DNA of 64,000 nt from Escarpia spicata (lineage: Eukaryota; Annelida; Polychaeta; Sabellida; Siboglinidae): contig OZ023207.1 in assembly GCA_963995525.1 (NCBI GenBank), positions 1,478,001 to 1,542,000 on the forward strand, written 5' to 3'. Shown here piece by piece: positions 33,201 to 48,200 of the stretch (position 1 is its first letter; each line of letters begins with the position of its first letter). Below the pieces are notes generated by a model, which did not search any database, was not told the origin of the DNA, and saw nothing but the letters and a program-made list of their open reading frames with translations. A program made the position numbers and the translations under genes.

Positions 33201-36200
33201 AGAGTACTGTCATCATCATCATCATCATCGTCGTCGTCATTGTGGGCACTGTACAGTAAGAACTGCAAGTATGTGACTGAGAGTACTGTCATCAGCATCA
33301 TCATCATCGTCGTCATTGTGGGCACTGTACAGTAAGAACTGCAAGTATGTGACTGAGAGTACTGTCATCATCATCATCGTCATCGTCGTCATTGTGGACA
33401 CTGTACAGTAAGAACTGCAAGTATGTGACTGAGAGTACTGTCATCATCATCATCATCGTCATCGTCGTCATTGTGGGCACTTTACAGTAAGAACTGCAAA
33501 TATGTGACTGAGAGTACTGTCATCATCATCATCATCGTCATCGTCGTCATTGCGGGCACTGTACAGTAAGAACTGCAAATATGTGACTGAGAGTACTGTC
33601 ATCATCATCATCATCGTCATCGTCGTCATTGTGGGCACTGTACAGTAAGAACTGCAAGTATGTGACTGAGAGTACTGTCATCATCAACATCATCGTCGTC
33701 GTCGTCATTGTGGGCACTGTACAGTAAGAACTGCAGGTATGTGACTGAGAGTACTGTCATCATCATCATCATCATCGTCGTCGTCATTGTGGGCACTGTA
33801 CAGTAAGAACTGCAAGTATGTGACTGAGAGTACTGTCATCATCATCATCATCATCGTCGTCATTGTGGGCACTGTACAGTAAGAACTGCAAGTATGTGAC
33901 TGAGAGTACTGTCATCATCATCATCGTCATCGTCGTCATTGTGGACACTGTACAGTAAGAACTGCAAGTATGTGACTGAGAGTACTGTCATCATCATCAT
34001 CATCGTCATCGTCGTCATTGTGGGCACTGTACAGTAAGAACTGCAAATATGTGACTGAGAGTACTGTCATCATCATCGTCATCGTCATCGTCGTCATTGC
34101 GGGCACTGTACAGTAAGAACTGCAAATATGTGACTGAGAGTACTGCAATCATCATCATCATCGTCATCGTCGTCATTGTGGGCACTGTACAGTAAGAACT
34201 GCAAGTATGTGACTGAGAGTACTGTCATCATCAACATCATCGTCGTCGTCGTCATTGTGGGCACTGTACAGTAAGAACTGCAAGTATGTGACTGAGAGTA
34301 CTGTCATCATCATCATCATCATCGTCGTCGTCGTCATTGCGGGCACTGTACAGTAAGAACTGCAAGTATGTGACTGAGAGTACTGTCATCATCATCATCA
34401 TCATCGTCATTGTGGACACTGTACAGTAAGAACTGCAAGTATGTGACTGAGAGTACTGTCATCATCATCATCATCGTCGTCATTGTGGGCACTGTACAGT
34501 AAGAACTGCAAGTATGTGACTGAGAGTACTGTCATCATCATCATCATCATCGTCATTGTGGACACTGTACAGTTAGAACTGCAAGTATGTGACTGAGAGT
34601 ACTGTCATCATCATCATCATCGTCGTCATTGTGGACACTGTACAGTAAGAACTGCAAGTATGTGACTGAGAGTACTGTCATCATCATCATCATCATCGTC
34701 GTCGTCATTGTGGACACTGTACAGTAAGAACTGCAAGTATGTGACTGAGAGTACTGTCATCATCATCATCATCATCATCGTCGTCATTGTGGACACTGTA
34801 CAGTAAGAACTGCAAGTATGTGACTGAGAGTACTGTCATCATCATCATCATCATCGTCGTCGTCATTGTGGGCACTGTACAGTAAGAACTGCAAGTATGT
34901 GACTGAGAGTACTGTCATCATCATCATCATCGTCGTCATTGTGGGCACTGTACAGTAAGAACTGCAAGTATGTGACTGAGAGTACTGTCATCATCATCAT
35001 CGTCATCGTCGTCATTGTGGACACTGTACAGTAAGAACTGCAAGTATGTGACTGAGAGTACTGTCATCATCATCATCATCGTCATCGTCGTCATTGTGGG
35101 CACTGTACAGTAAGAACAGCAAATATGTGACTGAGAGTACTGTCATCATCATCATCATCGTCATCGTCGTCATTGCGGGCACTGTACAGTAAGAACTGCA
35201 AATATGTGACTGAGAGTACTGTCATCATCATCATCATCGTCATCGTCGTCATTGTGGGCACTGTACAGTAAGAACTGCAAGTATGTGACTGAGAGTACTG
35301 TCATCATCAACATCATCGTCGTCGTCGTCATTGTGGGCACTGTACAGTAAGAACTGCAAGTATGTGACTGAGAGTACTGTCATCATCATCATCATCATCG
35401 TCGTCGTCATTGTGGGCACTGTACAGTAAGAACTGCAAGTATGTGACTGAGAGTACTGTCATCATCATCATCATCATCGTCGTTATTGTGGGCACTGTAC
35501 AGTAAGAACTGCAAGTATGTGACTGAGAGTACTGTCATCATCATCATCGTCATCGTCGTCATTGTGGACACTGTACAGTAAGAACTGCAAGTATGTGACT
35601 GAGAGTACTGTCATCATCATCATCATCGTCATCGTCGTCATTGTGGGCACTGTACAGTAAGAACTGCAAATATGTGACTGAGAGTACTGTCATCATCATC
35701 ATCATCGTCATCGTCGTCATTGCGGGCACTGTACAGTAAGAACTGCAAATATGTGACTGAGAGTACTGTCATCATCATCATCATCGTCATCGTCGTCATT
35801 GTGGGCACTGTACAGTAAGAACTGCAAGTATGTGACTGAGAGTACTGTCATCATCATCATCATCGTCGTCATTGTGGGCACTGTACAGTAAGAACTGCAA
35901 GTATGTGACTGAGAGTACTGTCATCATCATCATCGTCATCGTCGTCATTGTGGACACTGTACAGTAAGAACTGCAAGTATGTGACTGAGAGTACTGTCAT
36001 CATCATCATCATCGTCATCGTCGTCATTGTGGGCACTGTACAGTAAGAACTGCAAATATGTGACTGAGAGTACTGTCATCATCATCATCATCGTCATCGT
36101 CGTCATTGCGGGCACTGTACAGTAAGAACTGCAAGTATGTGACTGAGAGTACTGTCATCATCATCATCATCATCGTCGTCGTCATTGTGGGCACTGTACA

Positions 36201-39200
36201 GTAAGAACTGCAAGTATGTGACTGAGAGTACTGTCATCATCATCATCATCATCGTCGTCATTGTGGGCACTGTACAGTAAGAACTGCAAGTATGTGACTG
36301 AGAGTACTGTCATCATCATCATCGTCATCGTCGTCATTGTGGACACTGTACAGTAAGAACTGCAAGTATGTGACTGAGAGTACTGTCATCATCATCATCA
36401 TCGTCGTCATTGTGGACACTGTACAGTAAGAACTGCAAGTATGTGACTGAGAGTACTGTCATCATCATCATCATCGTCGTCATTGTGGGCACTGTACAGT
36501 AAGAACTGCAAGTATGTGACTGAGAGTACTGTCATCATCATCATCGTCATCATCGTCGTCATTGTGGACACTGTACAGTAAGAACTGCAAGTATGTGACT
36601 GAGAGTACTGTCATCATCAACATCATCGTCGTCGTCGTCATTGTGGGCACTGTACAGTAAGAACTGCAAGTATGTGACTGAGAGTACTGTCATCATCATC
36701 ATCATCATCGTCATTGTGGACACTGTACAGTAAGAACTGCAAGTATGTGACTGAGAGTTCTGTCATCATCATCATCATCGTCGTCATTGTGGGCACTGTA
36801 CAGTAAGAACTGCAAGTATGTGACTGAGAGTACTGTCATCATCATCATCATCATCGTCATTGTGGACACTGTACAGTAAGAACTGCAAGTATGTGACTGA
36901 GAGTACTGTCATCATCATCATCATCGTCGTCATTGTGGACACTGTACAGTAAGAACTGCAAGTATGTGACTGAGAGTACTGTCATCATCATCATCATCAT
37001 CGTCGTCATTGTGGGCACTGTACAGTAAGAACTGCAAGTATGTGACTGAGAGTACTGTCATCATCATCATCATCATCGTCGTCGTCATTGTGGACACTGT
37101 ACAGTAAGAACTGCAAGTATGTGACTGAGAGTACTGTCATCATCATCATCATCATCGTCGTCGTCATTGTGGACACTGTACAGTAAGAACTGCAAGTATG
37201 TGACTGAGAGTACTGTCATCATCATCATCATCATCGTCGTCGTCATTGCGGGCACTGTACAGTAAGAACTGCAAGTATGTGACTGAGAGTACTGTCATCA
37301 TCATCATCATCATCGTCGTCGTCATTGTGGACACTGTACAGTAAGAACTGCAAGTATGTGACTGAGAGTACTGTCATCATCATCATCATCATCATCGTCG
37401 TCATTGTGGGCACTGTACAGTAAGAACTGCAAGTATGTGACTGAGAGTACTGTCATCATCATCATCATCGTCGTCATTGTGGGCACTGTACAGTAAGAAC
37501 TGCAAGTATGTGACTGAGAGTACTGTCATCATCATCATCGTCATCGTCGTCATTGTGGACACTGTACAGTAAGAACTGCAAGTATGTGACTGAGAGTACT
37601 GTCATCATCATCATCATCGTCATCGTCGTCGTTGTGGGCACTGTACAGTAAGAACTGCAAATATGTGACTGAGAGTACTGTCATCATCATCATCATCGTC
37701 ATCGTCGTCATTGCGGGCACTGTACAGTAAGAACTGCAAGTATGTGACTGAGAGTACTGTCATCATCATCATCATCATCGTCGTCGTCATTGTGGGCACT
37801 GTACAGTAAGAACTGCAAGTATGTGACTGAGAGTACTGTCATCATCATCATCATCATCGTCGTCATTGTGGGCACTGTACAGTAAGAACTGCAAGTATGT
37901 GACTGAGAGTACTGTCATCATCATCATCGTCATCGTCGTCATTGTGGACACTGTACAGTAAGAACTGCAAGTATGTGACTGAGAGTACTGTCATCATCAT
38001 CATCATCATCATCGTCGTCGTCATTGCGGGCACTGTACAGTAAGAACTGCAAGTATGTGACTGAGAGTATTGTCATCATCATCATCATCATCATCGTCGT
38101 CATTGTGGGCACTGTACAGTAAGAACTGCAAGTATGTGACTGAGAGTACTGTCATCATCATCATCATCGTCATCGTCGTCATTGTGGACACTGTACAGTA
38201 AGAACTGCAAGTATGTGACTGAGAGTACTGTCATCATCATCATCATCATCATCGTCGTCATTGTGGACACTGTACAGTAAGAACTGCAAGTATGTGACTG
38301 AGAGTACTGTCATCATCATCATCATCATCGTCGTCGTCATTGTGGACACTGTACAGTAAGAACTGCAAGTATGTGACTGAGAGTACTGTCATCATCATCA
38401 TCATCATCATCGTCGTCATTGTGGACACTGTACAGTAAGAACTGCAAGTATGTGACTGAGAGTACTGTCATCATCATCATCATCATCGTCGTCATTGTGG
38501 GCACTGTACAGTAAGAACTGCAAGTATGTGACTGAGAGTACTGTCATCATCATCATCGTCATCGTCGTCATTGTGGACACTGTACAGTAAGAACTGCAAG
38601 TATGTGACTGAGAGTACTGTCATCATCATCATCATCATCATCGTCGTCGTCATTGCGGGCACTGTACAGTAAGAACTGCAAGTATGTGACTGAGAGTATT
38701 GTCATCATCATCATCATCATCATCGTCGTCATTGTGGGCACTGTACAGTAAGAACTGCAAGTATGTGACTGAGAGTACTGTCATCATCATCATCATCGTC
38801 ATCGTCGTCATTGTGGACACTGTACAGTAAGAACTGCAAGTCTGTGACTGAGAGTACTGTCATCATCATCATCATCATCATCGTCGTCATTGTGGACACT
38901 GTACAGTAAGAACTGCAAGTATGTGACTGAGAGTACTGTCATCATCATCATCATCATCGTCGTCGTCATTGTGGACACTGTACAGTAAGAACTGCAAGTA
39001 TGTGACTGAGAGTACTGTCATCATCATCATCATCGTCGTCATTGTGGGCACTGTACAGTAAGAACTGCAAGTATGTGACTGAGAGTACTGTCATCATCAT
39101 CATCATCATCATCATCGTCGTCATTGTGGACACTGTACAGTAAGAACTGCAAGTATGTGACTGAGAGTACTGTCATCATCATCATCATCGTCGTCATTGT

Positions 39201-42200
39201 GGGCACTGTACAGTAAGAACTGCAAGTATGTGACTGAGAGTACTGTCATCATCATCATCATCATCATCGTCGTCATTGTGGACACTGTACAGTAAGAACT
39301 GCAAGTATGTGACTGAGAGTACTGTCATCATCATCATCATCGTCATCGTCGTCATTGTGGGCACTGTACAGTAAGAACTGCAAGTATGTGACTGAGAGTA
39401 CTGTCATCATCATCATCATCATCATCGTCGTCATTGTGGACACTGTACAGTAAGAACTGCAAGTATGTGACTGAGAGTACTGTCATCATCATCATCATCA
39501 TCATCGTCGTCATTGTGGACACTGTACAGTAAGAACTGCAAGTATGTGACTGAGAGTACTGTCATCATCATCATCATCATCGTCGTCGTCATTGCGGGCA
39601 CTGTACAGTAAGAACTGCAAGTATGTGACTGAGAGTACTGTCATCATCATCATCATCATCATCGTCGTCATTGTGGACACTGTACAGTAAGAACTGCAAG
39701 TATGTGACTGAGAGTACTGTCATCATCATCATCATCATCGTCGTCGTCATTGTGGACACTGTACAGTAAGAACTGCAAGTATGTGACTGAGAGTACTGTC
39801 ATCATCATCATCATCATCATCGTCGTCATTGTGGACACTGTACAGTAAGAACTGCAAGTATGTGACTGAGAGTACTGTCATCATCATCATCATCGTCGTC
39901 GTCGTCATTGTGGACACTGTACAGTAAGAACTGCAAGTATGTGACTGAGAGTACTGTCATCATCATCATCATCATCGTCGTCGTCATTGCGGGCACTGTA
40001 CAGTAAGAACTGCAAGTATGTGACTGAGAGTACTGTCATCATCATCATCATCGTCGTCGTCGTCATTGTGGACACTGTACAGTAAGAACTGCAAGTATGT
40101 GACTGAGAGTACTGTCATCATCATCATCATCGTCATCGTCGTCATTGCGGGCACTGTACAGTAAGAACTGCAAATATGTGACTGAGAGTACTGTCATCAT
40201 CATCATCATCGTCATCGTCGTCATTGTGGGCACTGTACAGTAAGAACTGCAAGTATGTGACTGAGAGTACTGTCATCATCATCATCATCGTCGTCGTCGT
40301 CATTGTGGGCACTGTACAGTAAGAACTGCAAGTATGTGACTGAGAGTACTGTCATCATCATCATCATCATCGTCGTCATTGTGGGCACTGTACAGTAAGA
40401 ACTGCAAGTATGTGACTGAGAGTACTGTCATCATCATCATCGTCATCGTCGTCATTGTGGACACTGTACAGTAAGAACTGCAAGTATGTGACTGAGAGTA
40501 CTGTCATCATCATCATCGTCGTCATCGTCGTCATTGTGGGCACTGTACAGTAAGAACTGCAAATATGTGACTGAGAGTACTGTCATCATCATCATCATCG
40601 TCATCGTCGTCATTGCGGGCACTGTACAGTAAGAACTGCAAATATGTGACTGAGAGTACTGTCATCATCATCATCATCGTCATCGTCGTCATTGTGGGCA
40701 CTGTACAGTAAGAACTGCAAGTATGTGACTGAGAGTACTGTCATCATCAACATCATCGTCGTCGTCGTCATTGTGGGCACTGTACAGTAAGAACTGCAAG
40801 TATGTGACTGAGAGTACTGTAATCATCATCATCATCATCGTCGTCGTCATTGTGGGCACTGTACAGTAAGAACTGCAAGTATGTGACTGAGAGTACTGTC
40901 ATCATCATCATCATCATCGTCGTCATTGTGGGCACTGTACAGTAAGAACTGCAAGTATGTGACTGAGAGTACTGTCATCATCATCATCGTCATCGTCGTC
41001 ATTGTGGACACTGTACAGTAAGAACTGCAAGTATGTGACTGAGAGTACTGTCATCATCATCATCATCGTCATCGTCGTCATTGTGGGCACTGTACAGTAA
41101 GAACTGCAAATATGTGACTGAGAGTACTGTCATCATCATCGTCATCGTCATCGTCGTCATTGCGGGCACTGTACAGTAAGAACTGCAAATATGTGACTGA
41201 GAGTACTGTCATCATCAACATCATCGTCGTCGTCGTCATTGTGGGCACTGTACAGTAAGAACTGCAAGTATGTGACTGAGAGTACTGTCATCATCATCAT
41301 CATCATCGTCATTGTGGACACTGTACAGTAAGAACTGCAAGTATGTGACTGAGAGTACTGTCATCATCATCATCATCGTCGTCATTGTGGGCACTGTACA
41401 GTAAGAACTGCAAGTATGTGACTGAGAGTACTGTCATCATCATCATCATCATCGTCATTGTGGACACTGTACAGTAAGAACTGCAAGTATGTGACTGAGA
41501 GTACTGTCATCATCATCATCATCATCGTCGTCGTCATTGTGGACACTGTACAGTAAGAACTGCAAGTATGTGACTGAGAGTACTGTCATCATCATCATCA
41601 TCATCATCGTCGTCATTGTGGACACTGTACAGTAAGAACTGCAAGTATGTGACTGAGAGTACTGTCATCATCATCATCATCATCATCGTCGTCATTGTGG
41701 GCACTGTACAGTAAGAACTGCAAGTATGTGACTGAGAGTACTGTCATCATCATCATCATCATCATCGTCGTCATTGTGGGCACTGTACAGTAAGAACTGC
41801 AAGTATGTGACTGAGAGTACTGTCATCATCATCATCATCGTCGTCATTGTGGGCACTGTACAGTAAGAACTGCAAGTATGTGACTGAGAGTACTGTCATC
41901 ATCATCATCGTCATCGTCGTCATTGTGGACACTGTACAGTAAGAACTGCAAGTATGTGACTGAGAGTACTGTCATCATCATCATCATCGTCGTCATTGTG
42001 GGCACTGTACAGTAAGAACTGCAAATATGTGACTGAGAGTACTGTCATCATCATCATCATCGTCATCGTCGTCATTGCGGGCACTGTACAGTAAGAACTG
42101 CAAATATGTAACTGAGAGTACTGTCATCATCATCATCATCGTCATCGTCATCATTGTGGGCACTGTACAGTAAGAACTGCAAGTATGTGACTGAGAGTAC

Positions 42201-45200
42201 TGTCATCATCAACATCATCGTCGTCGTCGTCATTGTGGGCACTGTACAGTAAGAACTGCAAGTATGTGACTGAGAGTACTGTCATCATCATCATCATCGT
42301 CGTCATTGTGGGCACTGTACAGTAAGAACTGCAAGTATGTGACTGAGAGTACTGTCATCATCATCATCATCATCATCGTCGTCATTGTGGACACTGTACA
42401 GTAAGAACTGCAAGTATGTGACTGAGAGTACTGTCATCATCATCATCATCATCGTCATTGTGGACACTGTACAGTAAGAACTGCAAGTATGTGACTGAGA
42501 GTACTGTCATCATCATCATCATCATCATCATCGTCGTCATTGTGGACACTGTACAGTAAGAACTGCAAGTATGTGACTGAGAGTACTGTCATCATCATCA
42601 TCATCATCGTCGTCGTCATTGTGGACACTGTACAGTAAGAACTGCAAGTATGTGACTGAGAGTACTGTCATCATCATCATCATCATCATCGTCGTCATTG
42701 TGGACACTGTACATTAAGAACTGCAAGTATGTGACTGAGAGTACTGTCATCATCATCATCATCATCATCGTCGTCATTGTGGACACTGTACATTAAGAAC
42801 TGCAAGTATGTGACTGAGAGTACTGTCATCATCATCATCATCATCGTCGTCGTCATTGCGGGCACTGTACAGTAAGAACTGCAAGTATGTGACTGAGAGT
42901 ACTGTCATCATCATCATCATCGTCATCGTCGTCATTGTGGACACTGTACAGTAAGAACTGCAAGTATGTGACTGAGAGTACTGTCATCATCATCATCATC
43001 ATCATCGTCGTCATTGTGGACACTGTACAGTAAGAACTGCAAGTATGTGATTGAGAGTACTGTCATCATCATCATCATCATCGTCGTCGTCATTGCGGGC
43101 ACTGTACAGTAAGAACTGCAAGTATGTGACTGAGAGTACTGTCATCATCATCATCATCGTCATCGTCGTCATTGTGGACACTGTACAGTAAGAACTGCAA
43201 GTATGTGACTGAGAGTACTGTCATCATCATCATCATCATCGTCGTCGTCATTGCGGGCACTGTACAGTAAGAACTGCAAGTATGTGACTGAGAGTACTGT
43301 CATCATCATCATCATCGTCATCGTCGTCATTGTGGACACTGTACAGTAAGAACTGCAAGTATGTGACTGAGAGTACTGTCATCATCATCATCATCATCAT
43401 CGTCGTCATTGTGGGCACTGTACAGTAAGAACTGCAAGTATGTGACTGAGAGTACTGTCATCATCATCATCATCATCATCGTCGTCATTGTGGGCACTGT
43501 ACAGTAAGAACTGCAAGTATGTGACTGAGAGTACTGTCATCATCATCATCATCATCATCGTCGTCATTGTGGGCACTGTACAGTAAGAACTGCAAGTATG
43601 TGACTGAGAGTACTGTCATCATCATCATCATCATCATCGTCGTCATTGTGGACACTGTACAGTAAGAACTGCAAGTATGTGACTGAGAGTACTGTCATCA
43701 TCATCATCATCGTCATCATCGTCATCGTCGTCATTGTGGGTACTGTACAGTAAGAACTGCAAGTATATGACTGAGAGTACTGTCATCATCATCATCATCG
43801 TCATCGTCGTCATTGTGGGCACTGTACAGTAAGAACTGCAAGTATGTGACTGAGAGTACTGTCATCATCATCATCATCGTCATCATCGTCATCGTCGTCA
43901 TTGCGGGCACTGTACAGTAAGAACTGCAAATATGTGACTGAGAGTACTGTCATCATCATCATCATCGTCATCGTCGTCATTGTGGGCACTGTACAGTAAG
44001 AACTGCAAGTATGTGACTGAGAGTACTGTCATCATCATCATCATCGTCGTCGTCGTCATTGTGGGCACTGTACAGTAAGAACTGCAAGTATGTGACTGAG
44101 AGTACTGTCATCATCATCATCATCATCGTCGTCATTGTGGGCACTGTACAGTAAGAACTGCAAGTATGTGACTGAGAGTACTGTCATCATCATCATCGTC
44201 ATCGTCGTCATTGTGGACACTGTACAGTAAGAACTGCAAGTATATGACTGAGAGTACTGTCATCATCATCATCGTCGTCATCGTCGTCATTGTGGGCACT
44301 GTACAGTAAGAACTGCAAATATGTGACTGAGAGTACTGTCATCATCATCATCATCGTCATCGTCGTCATTGCGGGCACTGTACAGTAAGAACTGCAAATA
44401 TGTGACTGAGAGTACTGTCATCATCATCATCATCGTCATCGTCGTCATTGTGGGCACTGTACAGTAAGAACTGCAAGTATGTGACTGAGAGTACTGTCAT
44501 CATCAACATCATCGTCGTCGTCGTCATTGTGGGCACTGTACAGTAAGAACTGCAAGTATGTGACTGAGAGTACTGTAATCATCATCATCATCATCGTCGT
44601 CGTCATTGTGGGCACTGTACAGTAAGAACTGCAAGTATGTGACTGAGAGTACTGTCATCATCATCATCATCATCGTCGTCATTGTGGGCACTGTACAGTA
44701 AGAACTGCAAGTATGTGACTGAGAGTACTGTCATCATCATCATCGTCATCGTCGTCATTGTGGACACTGTACAGTAAGAACTGCAAGTATGTGACTGAGA
44801 GTACTGTCATCATCATCATCATCATCGTCGTCGTCATTGTGGACACTGTACAGTAAGAACTGCAAGTATGTGACTGAGAGTACTGTCATCATCATCATCA
44901 TCATCGTCGTCGTCATTGTGGGCACTGTACAGTAAGAACTGCAAGTATGTGACTGAGAGTACTGTCATCATCATCATCATCATCATCGTCGTCATTGTGG
45001 ACACTGTACAGTAAGAACTGCAAGTATGTGACTGAGAGTACTGTCATCATCATCATCATCGTCGTCGTCATTGCGGGCACTGTACAGTAAGAACTGCAAG
45101 TATGTGACTGAGAGTACTGTCATCATCATCATCATCATCGTCGTCGTCATTGTGGGCACAGTACAGTAAGAACTGCAAGTATGTGACTGAGAGTACTGTC

Positions 45201-48200
45201 ATCATCATCATCATCGTCATCGTCGTCATTGTGGGCACTGTACAGTAAGAACTACAAGTATGTGACTGAGAGTACTGTCATCATCATCATCATCGTCATC
45301 GTCGTCATTGTGGACACTGTACAGTAAGAACTGCAAGTATGTGACTGAGAGTACTGTCATCATCATCATCATCATCGTCGTCGTCATTGCGGGCACCGTA
45401 CAGTAAGAACTGCAAGTATGTGACTGAGAGTACTGTCATCATCATCATCATCATCGTCGTCGTCATTGCGGGCACTGTACAGTAAGAACTGCAAGTATGT
45501 GACTGAGAGTACTGTCATCATCATCATCATCATCGTCGTCGTCATTGTGGACACTGTACAGTAAGAACTGCAAGTATGTGACTGAGAGTACTGTCATCAT
45601 CATCATCATCATCGTCGTCGTCATTGTGGACACTGTACAGCAAGAACTGCAAGTATGTGACTGAGAGTACTGTCATCATCATCATCATCGTCGTCGTCAT
45701 TGTGGGCACTGTACAGTAAGAACTGCAAGTATGTGACTGAGAGTACTGTCATCATCATCATCATCATCGTCGTCATTGCGGGCACTGTACAGTAAGAACT
45801 GCAAGTATGTGACTGAGAGTACTGTCATCATCATCATCATCGTCATCGTCGTCATTGTGGACACTGTACAGTAAGAACTGCAAGTATGTGACTGAGAGTA
45901 CTGTCATCATCATCATCATCATCGTCGTCGTCATTGCGGGCACTGTACAGTAAGAACTGCAAGTATGTGACTGAGAGTACTGTCATCATCATCATCATCA
46001 TCGTCGTCGTCATTGTGGACACTGTACAGTAAGAACTGCAAGTATGTGACTGAGAGTACTGTCATCATCATCATCATCGTCGTCGTCATTGTGGGCACTG
46101 TACAGTAAGAACTGCAAGTATGTGACTGAGAGTACTGTCATCATCATCATCATCGTCATCGTCGTCATTGTGGACACTGTACAGTAAGAACTGCAAGTAT
46201 GTGACTGAGAGTACTGTCATCATCATCATCATCATCGTCGTCGTCATTGCGGGCACTGTACAGTAAGAACTGCAAGTATGTGACTGAGAGTACTGTCATC
46301 ATCTTGATCATCATCGTCGTCGTCATTGTGGACACTGTACAGTAAGAACTGCAAGTATGTGACTGAGAGTACTGTCATCATCATCATCATCGTCGTCATT
46401 GTGGACACTGTACAGTAAGAACTGCAAGTATGTGACTGAGAGTACTGTCATCATCATCATCATCATCGTCGTCGTCATTGTGGACACTGTACAGTAAGAA
46501 CTGCAAGTATGTGACTGAGAGTACTGTCATCATCATCATCATCATCATCATCGTCATTGTGGACACTGTACAGTAAGAACTGCAAGTATGTGACTGAGAG
46601 TACTGTCATCATCATCATCATCATCATCGTCGTCATTGTGGGCACTGTACAGTAAGAACTGCAAGTATGTGACTGAGAGTACTGTCATCATCATCATCAT
46701 CGTCGTCATTGTGGGCACTGTACAGTAAGAACTGCAAGTATGTGACTGAGAGTACTGTCATCATCATCATCGTCATCGTCGTCATTGTGGACACTGTACA
46801 GTAAGAACTGCAAGTATGTGACTGAGAGTACTGTCATCATCATCATCATCGTCATCGTCGTCATTGTGGGCACTGTACAGTAAGAACTGCAAATATGTGA
46901 CTGAGAGTACTGTCATCATCATCATCATCGTCATCGTCGTCATTGCGGGCACTGTACAGTAAGAACTGCAAATATGTGACTGAGAGTACTGTCATCATCA
47001 TCATCATCGTCATCGTCGTCATTGTGGGCACTGTACAGTAAGAACTGCAAGTATGTGACTGAGAGTACTGTCATCATCAACATCATCGTCGTCGTCGTCA
47101 TTGTGGGCACTGTACAGTAAGAACTGCAAGTATGTGACTGAGAGTACTGTCATCATCATCATCATCGTCGTCATTGTGGGCACTGTACAGTAAGAACTGC
47201 AAGTATGTGACTGAGAGTACTGTCATCATCATCATCATCATCATCGTCGTCATTGTGGACACTGTACAGTAAGAACTGCAAGTATGTGACTGAGAGTACT
47301 GTCATCATCATCATCATCGTCGTCATTGTGGGCACTGTACAGTAAGAACTGCAAGTATGTGACTGAGAGTACTGTCATCATCATCATCATCATCGTCGTC
47401 GTCATTGTGGACACTGTACAGTAAGAACTGCAAGTATGTGACTGAGAGTACTGTCATCATCATCATCATCATCGTCATTGTGGACACTGTACAGTAAGAA
47501 CTGCAAGTATGTGACTGAGAGTACTGTCATCATCATCATCATCGTCGTCATTGTGGACACTGTACAGTAAGAACTGCAAGTATGTGACTGAGAGTACTGT
47601 CATCATCATCATCATCATCGTCGTCGTCATTGTGGACACTGTACAGTAAGAACTGCAAGTATGTGACTGAGAGTACTGTCATCATCATCATCATCATCAT
47701 CGTCGTCATTGTGGACAATGTACAGTAAGAACTGCAAGTATGTGACTGAGAGTACTGTCATCATCATCATCATCATCATCGTCGTCATTGTGGACACTGT
47801 ACAGTAAGAACTGCAAGTATGTGACTGAGAGTACTGTCATCATCATCATCATCATCGTCGTCGTCATTGCGGGCACTGTACAGTAAGAACTGCAAGTATG
47901 TGACTGAGAGTACTGTCATCATCATCATCATCGTCATCGTCGTCATTGTGGACACTGTACAGTAAGAACTGCAAGTATGTGACTGAGAGTACTGTCATCA
48001 TCATCATCATCATCATCGTCGTCATTGTGGACACTGTACAGTAAGAACTGCAAGTATGTGATTGAGAGTACTGTCATCATCATCATCATCATCGTCGTCG
48101 TCATTGCGGGCACTGTACAGTAAGAACTGCAAGTATGTGACTGAGAGTACTGTCATCATCATCATCATCGTCATCGTCGTCATTGTGGACACTGTACAGT

